Shown: one piece after another, positions 8,898 to 19,700 of the stretch | How positions within the stretch are numbered: the first letter of the stretch is position 1 | How the letters are laid out: every line of letters starts with the position of its first letter | NCBI RefSeq assembly: GCF_003752155.1 | Contig: NZ_RJVG01000009.1 | Span: forward strand, 62,001 to 126,000 | Direction of reading: 5' to 3' | Length of the DNA stretch: 64,000 nucleotides | Origin: Mobilisporobacter senegalensis | Lineage (GTDB): Bacteria; Bacillota; Clostridia; Lachnospirales; Lachnospiraceae | The notes under the pieces: generated by a model | The model's database searches: none | The model's input: the letters and a program-made list of their open reading frames with translations, nothing else | Told to the model about the DNA's origin: nothing | Program-made: the position numbers and the translations under genes

Positions 8898-10622
8898 CTA
8901 TTCCACTTCCATTGAAAAATCACTATTATAACTACTCAACATACTCAATGCATAAAATCCTTTTTTTGCTTCCATTAATTCATGATACGTACCGTGTTCT
9001 TCAATTTTTCCATTACGCAACAGGACAATTTCATCATATCCACTGAGAATAGATTCATCCATCCTATGTGTAATGGCGATTCTTGTAATATTCTGCATTT
9101 CACTTAACATACATTCAATGTCCCTGGCTGTTTGATTATCCAACGCTGAAGTCGCTTCATCCATAAGTAATATAGGAGATTTTCTCAGGAGTGCTCTTGC
9201 TATAGAAATTCTCTGTTTTTCCCCACCTGAAAAATGAATTCCATTTTCTCCACATAATACATCAATACCGCCTCTGTCGTTAATCAATTTCTGTAACATA
9301 CTCTTCTTTATTACCTGCTCAAATTCATCTGATTCACATTCGCGAAACAATTTAATATTTTGTTCAATCGTATCATCAAATATAAAACAATCCTGATGTA
9401 TAAAGCTAACATTCTGGAAAATTGACTGATCACTTATTTTCCCAAGATCAACTCCATCGTAACTGATATTTCCTTCATACCCATCATAAAACCCTGTGAT
9501 CATCTTTAATAAGGTTGTCTTTCCACTCCCACTTGTTCCTACGATTGCATAGGACTTTCCATATTCAAATTCAAAATTAATATCATTTAGAATTTTTTTC
9601 TCATCTACGCTAAATGAAAGTCCTTCCAAGATAATACTATTGCTAAATTCAGGAATATCAACTCTATGAGATTGATCAATTTTTGCTTCTCCTATTTTAT
9701 TAAAATTCATTAATAAAGCTCGACTGGCCTGTCTTTTGGTAAAACCAGTTATGAGTCTGTTAATAGGAACTGTTACACAATTTAGCAACTGGATAAAAGC
9801 CATGATTTCCCCTACCGTAATGTCTCCTTTCATTAGCAACCGAGTTCCAACTACAAATATTACCACGGCAACAAGAAATGTTGAAATATCAGTAAGTGAC
9901 ATAATTAGTGACAATAGATTTTCGTATACCATTTTAGCTTTTTCCTGCTTGTTGGCCTTTGCCTTTGCCCTTTCAAAAATCTCTTTTTCGATGTTAAAAC
10001 TCTTAACAACCTGATTTCCAGATAATATATCTTTGATAAAAGATACATAACTTTTATTTTGCTCAGCTACTTCACATTGTGCTTTTTGCATACGGTTATT
10101 AAATACACTGGAAACCGCAAGAGGAATGATACAAGTGAGTAATATACTCAATGCAAGGATTGAATTAATGATAAACATCATAAGCACTCCGCCTACAAGC
10201 ATGGTCAGCTGAACAACGATTTCCACGGTCCCTTTTATATAATCGTTTTGAATTACAGTTATATCATTTGACAATCGTGATATGTAGGTTCCATTACTCT
10301 CATTGTTGAAACTTCTCATATCTAACCGTAAAATATATTCAACAAGGGTATTTTTCAGGTTCAATGTTGCCCTTTTTGTATATAAATTTTTTATAGCATA
10401 CCCTGCATACATTCCCACTGCACCTGAAGGTAATAAAATACCTGAAATAGTGGTCAGCGCAACGATATTGTTAATATCTTTATTAATAGAATAATCAATA
10501 AATTTTTGTAGTATAATCGCCAGTGCAATAAACAACATAGATGTTACCGTAGCAAGTAAACATGAAAAAACAAATAAGATTATATTCTTTTTGTATATGC
10601 TTTTTGAAATTTTTTTATTCAT
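8898..10622 (-). CDS. ABC exporter, fused membrane and ATPase domains
   Basis: The 574-aa protein is a half-transporter of the lipid/drug/peptide exporter class. The ATG at 10622 follows AAGGAG by about 10 bases. The frame is open to 10652 but lacks a ribosome site there. Residues ~15-300 hold six membrane segments. The nucleotide-binding domain has Walker A GTSGSGKTT, signature FSGGEKQRISIARAL, Walker B ILLMDEATSALD and switch histidine AITHRMDES. It probably works as a homodimer. It lies 88 bases after NRPS 2 and is the obvious candidate to export, or give self-protection from, the lipopeptide. Confidence 0.88.
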   Translation of the reverse strand: MNKKISKSIYKKNIILFVFSCLLATVTSMLFIALAIILQKFIDYSINKDINNIVALTTISGILLPSGAVGMYAGYAIKNLYTKRATLNLKNTLVEYILRLDMRSFNNESNGTYISRLSNDITVIQNDYIKGTVEIVVQLTMLVGGVLMMFIINSILALSILLTCIIPLAVSSVFNNRMQKAQCEVAEQNKSYVSFIKDILSGNQVVKSFNIEKEIFERAKAKANKQEKAKMVYENLLSLIMSLTDISTFLVAVVIFVVGTRLLMKGDITVGEIMAFIQLLNCVTVPINRLITGFTKRQASRALLMNFNKIGEAKIDQSHRVDIPEFSNSIILEGLSFSVDEKKILNDINFEFEYGKSYAIVGTSGSGKTTLLKMITGFYDGYEGNISYDGVDLGKISDQSIFQNVSFIHQDCFIFDDTIEQNIKLFRECESDEFEQVIKKSMLQKLINDRGGIDVLCGENGIHFSGGEKQRISIARALLRKSPILLMDEATSALDNQTARDIECMLSEMQNITRIAITHRMDESILSGYDEIVLLRNGKIEEHGTYHELMEAKKGFYALSMLSSYNSDFSMEVE

Positions 10623-10710
10623 ATTAAGCCCTCTCCTTGTTTCTAATCTCATTTAGAGCATGTCTGTAAAATGAAATGGATTCTGGATTTGCTTTGGATA
10701 AGATACAATA

Positions 10711-13700
10711 TTAAATATTCTTCATAACGTCCTTAACGAGCTCTTCTTCAATTGTAATACCTGTAATACGAGCAATTAGAGTGCTATTTTGAATGTAGAA
10801 GTGCATGCTGACTCCAAAGTCTTCAGACTCCATAATCATTGTTTGTAAAAACATTTTCTCTAATGATATGTCATCTCTACTTGCAAACTTATCAAGGACT
10901 CCCTGATAATTAATAATTGGAATGCTATTTAACATTTCATTAAAACCGTACTTTTGTGCTATAAGCATCAACTTTTCTGTAATTGCAGATTGATTAACAC
11001 TCGATTTTTCTAATGCTGATAAAAGCTGTTTTTGTATTTTGCTTTTCATATCATAAATTGAATACTCTAAATTTAAAGTCAGCCCCAGCATTCCCTTATT
11101 GAATTCATCTCTGTTATGTGTCAAAACAGAAATAGGCATATTATTTAATTCTTCAGATAAGTCACTATACATAAGCCCTGATATAAATTCTGCTGCTGTA
11201 TTAACGGGATGTTCACTAAATTTCTGATATTGTAACTCACTTAGTTTTACATGAATTTCTGTAAACCTTTTCGTGTTTCGTCGAGAGACTAAGTTAGCTG
11301 CCTTTTTGGCAACTTCAATATACTTTTCAATTTCAGCCTCTTGATTATTAGAAATTTCCAGTTCATCAACCTGCTTTTTAATCATTTTGCAATATTCTAT
11401 GAAAGAATAGTTATTTTGAGTGTTAAGTCTGTTGTTCAAAGATTCATTAAGCATAGTCTTAAACAAATCCTGTGAGACTCCATCCCATATTAAATGATGA
11501 ATTGCACTAAGTACTAAGCAATTATCTGCATCTATTTCTACAATTAAAAATCTAGATAACAGCTTACCGTCTGTCAGAAAACTCATTTCATTCACAATTT
11601 CCTTAAATTGTTCTGTAGATAGTTCTAAGTTTCCTTTCATTACTGGAATTTCCCATTCATCTGAATAATCGTATTCTTCTAAATAGCCCATTTTTTGATT
11701 CAGTTTTGTTCTTAATGCCCCATGCCTGGAAATTATTTTCTTGACTGCCAAAGAAGCATTCTCTGCCGTTCCTTCTATTCTTATGATTCCAGTAATAATT
11801 TCTGTATCTGGCCGCAAGAAATCTTCATGTCCTGTCAATACAGGACATTCTAAAATAGAATGTGTTTTAATATAGTTATCTCCATAATAATTCAACTGTT
11901 CTTGTATCATGCTCTTTAAATCGCCATCACGGTTATTATCAATAAATGGTATATCTAATGGTATTTTTACTGCTCCTTTTCTGGTTAAACACGTTTCGAC
12001 AACATCTTTAATTGCTCTTTCATATGCCAGCACAAATGTTTGAGCATCTTCGTCAGTATACAAGCCAGTATCATATATTATATCAAATTCAAGTTGCCCA
12101 TTTAAAACAGCCCCATTTAGAGACAATCCCATCCCTGATGAATTTTTTTCTGACATACTTCTTCCTAATGGCATTTCCGACATTGATATTCCTTCAATTC
12201 TGTCTATCTCGTTATCCAATTCTCCAAGATAATTGAATGTTATTGCTGCTCTCGTCTCAAGTCCTTTTTGCTCACCAAGATATCTCAGAACTCCATATCC
12301 GATTCCATGATTAGGAACCTGTCTCAATGTTTTTTTTGTCTCAAAAATACTTTCTTCAACCGTATCTTTTGTCTCCAAAATAACAGGATATACACTTGTA
12401 AACCAACCAACTGTACGATCTATGGCTATCTCTCTATCTATTGCCTCTCTACCGTGACCTTCCATTTCTATGGTTAGGTACTTAGAGTTTCTCCATCGTT
12501 TTATCACAATTGTCAGCGATGCCAATAACAAATCGTTTATTTCTGTTTTATATGTCTTTCCTGCTTCAAACAACAACTTTTGCGTCGTTTCAGAGTCCAC
12601 TTTCACCACTGTGTTTTTGTATTGACCACTTGCTGTTTGTGTACTCTTGAATGTCTCAGCACTATTTGATTTCTCTGATATATTTTCCCAGTATGCTATT
12701 TCACTTGAAAGCACTGCACTCTTAGCATATTGTGTTAAAGCATCCGCCCATTCCTTGTACGAAGCCGTTTTCTTTGGCAGCGTGATTTTACCTGTCTCTT
12801 GTATTTGTCCATATCCACCGAATAGATCTTCCAGCAGAATTCTCCATGATACACCGTCTATTACCAGATGATGTATACAAATTAGTAAATGATCTCCACT
12901 GTTTGAATGGAACAGCCCTATTTTTACCAAAGGTCCTTTGGCAAGGTCTATGCTTGCCTGTAATTTATCGCTGGCACATTCTATCTCTTTCGATATATCT
13001 TGTACTTTTGTATAATCATTTTCGTACCAGTCATATAGCTTGCTTTCCTCTGTAGACAGCGTAATTTGACGTTGTCCGTCATATACATTTCTCAGGGCAT
13101 CATGATGTTTAATGACTTCAGTAATTGCTGCCTTTAAACCAGGTATATCAAACCGCTCATCACTTCTTAACATTAAGGCCTGATTAAAATGATTTGGTAC
13201 CATGTGACACTTATGGAAAAATTCTCGTTGTATTGGAGTTAGTGAACTTTCCCCATTGATTTCTCCCTGTTCATATACTTGACTTACTCCTCCCTTTTGA
13301 ATATTTTCACCAATCATTCTTGGTGTCTGTTGATATATTAATGCTGCGAAAGAAAGCTTATAACCTTTTTCCCGTAACTTCGAAACTACCCTGATCGCTT
13401 TAATAGAATCTCCACCAAGTTCAAAGAAACTGTCTTCTATGCCCACTGGTGATACTCCTAAGATTTCTTCAAATACTTCCGTAATTGCTTTCTCTGTTTT
13501 ACTTCTTGGTGGTATATATTCCTGTCCCGCTAATGCATTTGGTTCCGGCAGTGCTTTTACATCCAGCTTACCATTTTGAGTCAGTGGCAATGCGTCTATC
13601 TGCATCATAAAGCCAGGTAACATATACTCTGGTAATTCTTCTCTCAAAGCGTTTTTAATTTCAGACATATCCAGTTTCCGCTCTTTATCTGTTGGTATCA

Positions 13701-16700
13701 GGTATGCACATATACTCTTGTCGCCACCTGCTTCCAGTGCAGCAACTGCCACATCAGATATACCCGGCTGATTCCTTAAAGCATTCTCTATCTCTCCCAG
13801 CTCTATTCTAAATCCCCGTATTTTTACCTGCTCATCTATTCTTCCCAGGTATTCCATATCCCCGTTAGGCAGCCATCTCGCCAAATCTCCGGAGCGGTAT
13901 AACTTACCCTCTCCATATGGATTGTCGATGAACTTACTGGCGGTTAATTCAGGCTGGTTCAGATATCCTTTCGCTACCCCGTCTCCTGCTATGCATAGCT
14001 CACCGGGAATTCCTACGCCGCATAACTCCATACCATTCAGTATGTATATCTGTATATTGGAAATTGGATGTCCTATTCCTACACTTAGACTCTTATCTTT
14101 CTCTTTGGAGTATATATAGTCACAGCATCCTACGGTAGCCTCTGTAGGACCATATTCATTATGGATCTTTACGCCTTCTCCCAATAGTTTCTGGGTTTTC
14201 CATGCTGTATCTGTTGTCAGCTCTTCTCCACCCACAATCAGCGTTTCTAAATTCGGTAAATCTATCCCGTCTGCATAAGTTTCCAGCATCTTTAAATGAG
14301 AAGGAGTGAGTTTAAGGAAGGTTACCCTGTTATCTTTTAATGCTGCCCTTAACCTTTCCTCAGTGTCTCCTCCCTTTAGCAGAAGGCATCCACCGCTGAT
14401 AAGCGGTAAATACAATGAAGTTACTGAAAGGTCGAAGCTTAAGCTTGTAATTAATACAGCAGTACAGGCGCCTTTTTGATATGTTTTATCTGCATATGAT
14501 AAGTAATGTTCCAAATTGCCACGTGTAACCGCCACTCCTTTTGGCTTTCCTGTGGTTCCTGATGTGTAGATTACATATGCGATATGGTCTTTTTCAACAG
14601 TACACTCTGGATTTTTCCCATTCTCATCCATATCCTCAAGATTCATAGAAATGGCCGGTATTTCTGTTTCCAGACTCGTATCTCTTGTTAATATTACTTT
14701 TGGTGCTGCATCGTCAAGTATATGCCCTGTTCGTTCTTTCGGAGACGCCGGATCAATTGGTACATAGGAAGCCCCACTCTTTAGAACTCCTAAAATTCCA
14801 ATAATGGTTTCCGCTTCCAGTGAAGTCATTACGGCGACTCTGTCATTTGGCTTAACACCCAGCGAAATCAGTTTCCATGCCAATGCATTTGCCTTACGGT
14901 TCACCTCTTTATAACTAAGTGCTCCCGTTTCGTATTCTATGACCGTCTTCTCAGGTGTCTGTTCTGCGTGCTGCTCGAACAGTTCTATTACTGTATGGTT
15001 CTGTGAATACTCCATATGTGTATCGTTGAAAACAGTTAGTATTCTTTGTTGTTCTTCCTCACTGACCATTTTTAGTTCGGACAATTTTGCTTCCGGGTTA
15101 GCTATAATGGAATCCAACAATGTCTTAAAATGTTCCAGCATTGCCTGTGCTGTAGTTTTGGTAAACAAATCTCTACAATATACCATATCTAAAGCATACC
15201 CATCTTCATACTCCGTAGCTTGTAAATCCAAATCAAACTTTGTGTCACTGGAATTCATTTCTAACATACTCAATTGGGCTTCGCCCATCGTAAGATTGAT
15301 TTCCTCGTTATTCTGAATGGCAAACATAACATCAAACAGCGGATTACGTGACATGTCACGGCGTACTTCTACTTCCTCTACCAATTCTTCAAATGGGTAT
15401 TCTTGATTCTCATACCCATTCAATGCAAGCTCTTTTATCTCTCCTAAAAATTCTAAGAAAGTTTTTTCATCCTCTGGATATCCTCTCATTGCCAGGGTAT
15501 TTACAAACATTCCTGCGATCGTCTCAGCGTCCTGATGCACCCTGCCCGATATTGGTGTTCCTACCACAATATCTTGCTGCCTGCTGTATTTGTGCAGTTC
15601 TATCATAAATACAGCCAGTAAGGTCATGTAATCTGTGGTTTTATTTTGTTTATTAAGATTTTCTATTCCGATCTTTTGCTCTTTACTAAGCTGAACAGAC
15701 GCACGCGCTCCTTTGTAACTTTGGGTTTTGGGACGCGGATAATCCGTCGCCAGATCCAAAACTGGTGCCTCTTCTTTAAATACTTCTTTCCAATAGTCTC
15801 TCTGACTCTCCAGGTTCCTGCCACCCATCCATTCACTATAATCTTTGTATTGGATTTCAAGAGGTTTTAATACTTCACCGTTATAGAATCGTGAGAAATC
15901 TTCGATTAATATATTCAGAGTCTTATGATCGGAAATGATATGGTGCATATCAAATAGTAAAATATATTTGTTACGATTCCTTTCTTTTACTACTTTAAAA
16001 CGCATTAGCGGTGCCTTTCCCAAGTCAAATGGACGCACAAACTTTTCCATTTCTGCTTCGCTGTAGCTGTCGGTTTCTTCATATTCCACCTTGCAGGATA
16101 CTTCGTCTGCAATGATTTGAATCGTTTCTCCTTCTTTCATTCCAAAACTTGTACGCAGTGACTCATGACGTTTGATAAGGCTATCTACCGCTTTTTGTAT
16201 TTTCTCCAAATCAAGGGTTCCTGTTGCTTCTAATGCTGACGGCATGTTGTATGCTGTACTGCTGCCTTCCATCTGGTCCAGAATAAACAATCGTTTCTGT
16301 GCAGAGGATGCCGGATAAGTTTCTCTTTGTTCCGCTTTTGGGATTGGACTGTATTCGCCTTCTCCCTCTGCCTCAATCTTTTTCGCCAACAGGGAAGGAG
16401 TTGGTGAACTAAATATCTCTTTCATCTGCAAACGAATTCCTGTTTTTTTCTCGATTGCATTAATTGCTGCCGTAGCTTTTAACGAATGTCCACCAAGTTC
16501 AAAGAAACTGTCTTCTATGCCCACTGGTGATATTCCCAAGATTTCTTCAAATACTTCCGTAATTGCTTTCTCTGTTTTACTTCTTGGTGGTATATATTCC
16601 TGTCCCGCTAATGCATTTGGTTCTGGCAGTGCTTTTACATCCAGCTTACCATTTTGAGTCAGTGGCAATGCGTCTATCTGCATCATAAAGCCAGGTAACA

Positions 16701-19700
16701 TATACTCTGGTAATTCTTCTCTCAAAGCGTTTTTAATTTCAGACATATCCAGTTTCCGCTCTTTATTTGTCGGTATCAAGTATGCACATACACTCTTGTC
16801 ACCACCTGCTTCCATTGCAGCAACCGCTACATCAGATATACCCGGCTGATTCCTTAAAGCATTCTCTATCTCTCCCAGCTCTATTCTAAATCCCCGTATT
16901 TTTACCTGCTCATCTATTCTTCCCAGGTATTCCATATCCCCGTTAGGCAGCCATCTCGCCAAATCTCCGGAGCGGTATAACTTACCCTCTCCATATGGAT
17001 TGTCGACAAACTTCCTGGCGGTTAATTCAGGCTGGTTCAGATATCCTTTCGCTACTCCGTCTCCTGCTATGCATAACTCACCGGGAATTCCTACGCCGCA
17101 TAACTCCATACCATTCAGTATGTATATCTGTATATTGGAAATTGGATGTCCTATTCCTACGCTTAGACCTTTATCTTTCTCTTTGGAATATATATAGTCA
17201 CAGCATCCTACGGTAGCCTCTGTAGGACCATATTCGTTATGAATCTTTACACCTTCTCCTAATAGTTTCTGGGTTTTCCATGCTGTATCTGTTGTCAGCT
17301 CTTCTCCACCCACAATCAGCGTTTCTAAATTCGGTAAATCTACTCCGTCTGCATAAGTTTCCAGCATCTTTAGATGGGAAGGAGTAAGCTTAAGGAAGGT
17401 CACCCTGTTATCTTTTAATGCTGCTCTTAACCTTTCCTCAGTATCTCCTCCCTTTAGCAGAAGGCATCCACCGCTGATAAGCGGTAAATACAACGAAGTT
17501 ACGGAAAGGTCGAAGCTTAAGCTTGTAATTAATACAGCAGTACAGGCGCCTTTTTGATACGTTTTATCTGCATATGACAGGTAGTGTTCCAAATTGCCTC
17601 GTGTAACCGCCACTCCTTTTGGCTTTCCTGTGGTTCCTGATGTGTAGATCACATATGCAATGTGGTCTTTTTCAACAGTACGCTCTGGATTTTTCCCATT
17701 CTCGTCCATATCCTCAAGATTCATAGAAATGACCGGTATTTCTGCTTCCAGACTCTTATCTTTTGCTAATATTACTTTTGGTGCTGCATCGTCAAGTATA
17801 TGCCCTGTTCGTTCTTTCGGAGACGCCGGATCAATTGGTACATAGGAAGCCCCACTCTTTAGAACTCCTAAAATTCCAATAATGGTTTCCGCTTCCAGTG
17901 AAGTCATTACGGCGACTCTGTCATTTGGCTTAACACCTAACGAAATCAGTTTCCATGCCAATGCATTGGCCTTACGGTTTACCTCTTTATAACTAAGAGC
18001 TCCCGTTTCATATTCTATGACCGTCTTCTCAGGTGTCTGTTCTGCGTGTTTCTCAAACAATTCTACTACCGTAGGATTCTGTGAATACTCCGTATGTGTA
18101 TCGTTGAAAACGGTTAGTATTCTTTGTTGTTCTTCCTCGCTGACCATTTTTAGTTCGGACAATTTTGCTTCCGGGTTAGCTATAATAGAATCCAGCAATG
18201 TCTTGAAATGTTCCAGCATTGCCTGTACTGTAGTTTTGATAAACAAATCACTACAGTATACGATATTTAATATGTACCCATCTTCATACTCCGTAGCTTG
18301 TAAGTCTAAATCAAACTTTGCAACAGCAGAATCCAGCTCCAGTATAGATAGCACCGTTTTATCCATCGTAAGATTGGTATCCTCGTTATTCTGAATGGCA
18401 AACATAACGTCAAACAGCGGATTACGTGACATATCACGGCGTACTTCTACTTCCTCTACTAATTCTTCAAATGGATATTCTTGATTCTCATACCCATTCA
18501 ATGCAAGCTCTTTTATCTCTCCTAAAAATTCTAAGAAAGTTTTTTCATCCCTTGGATATCCTCTCATTGCCAGGGTATTTACAAACATTCCTGCGATCGT
18601 CTCGGTGTCCTGATGCACCCTGCCCGATATTGGTGTTCCTACCACAATATCTTGCTGCCTGCTGTATTTGTGCAGTTCTACCATAAATACAGCCAGTAAG
18701 GTCATGTAATCTGTAGTTCCATTTTGCTTGTTTATTTTTTCTATTCCACTTCTTTGATCCTTGCTCAATCTAGTAGATACTTGTGCTCCTTTATAACTCT
18801 GGGTTTTTGGACGCGGATAATCCGTTGCCAGATCCAGAACTGGTGCCTCTTCTTTAAATACTTCTTTCCAATAGTCTCTTTGACTCTCCAGGTTCCTGCC
18901 ACCCATCCATTCACTGTAATCTTTGTATTGGATTTCAAGTGGTTTTAATACTTCACCGTTATAGAATCGTGAGAAATCTTCGATTAATATATTCAGAGTC
19001 TTATGATCGGAAATGATATGGTGCATATCAAATAGTAAAATATATTTGTTACGATTCCTTTCTTTTACTACTTTAAAACGCATTAGTGGCGCTTTTCCCA
19101 AGTCAAATGGACGTACGAATTTTTCCATTTCTGCTTCGCTGCAGCTGTCGGTTTCTTCATATTCCACCTTGCAGGATACTTCGTCTGCAATGATTTGAAT
19201 CGTTTCTCCTTCTTTCATTCCAAAACTTGTACGCAGTGACTCATGACGTTTGATAAGGCTATCTACCGCTTTTTGTATTTTCTCCAAATCAAGGGTTCCT
19301 GTTGCTTCTAATGCTGACGGCATGTTGTATGCTGTACTGCTGCCTTCCATCTGGTCCAGAATAAACAATCGTTTCTGCGTAGAGGATGCCGGATAAGTTT
19401 CTCTTTGTTCCGCTTTTGGTATTGGACTGTATTCGCCTTCTCCCTCTGCCTCAATCTTTTTCGCCAACAGGGAAGGAGTTGGTGAACTAAATATCTCTTT
19501 TACCGGCAAACGAATTCCTGTTTTTTTCTCGATTGCATTAATTGCTGCTGTGGCTCTTAGCGAATGTCCACCTAATTCAAAAAAACTATCCTCTACTCCG
19601 ATTGGAGATACTCCCAGTATTTCCTCAAATACCTCTACAATTGCTTGTTCCGTTTTATTTCCTGGTGGTACGTATTTCAGGCTTTCTAATATATCTGGCT

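Noticed and set aside
12600-13000. E domain of module 7 as a possible release domain
   Set aside because: It keeps the E-type HHxxxDxxSW motif and the E-specific segments (EMEGHGRE, FNYLGEL), so it is an epimerization domain and not a terminal condensation or thioesterase domain.
15663-15860. Open frames on either strand inside the NRPS genes (many of 60-190 codons)
   Set aside because: They recur at the same offset in duplicated modules, lack ribosome sites and mirror conserved NRPS motifs in another frame. They are shadows of coding sequence.
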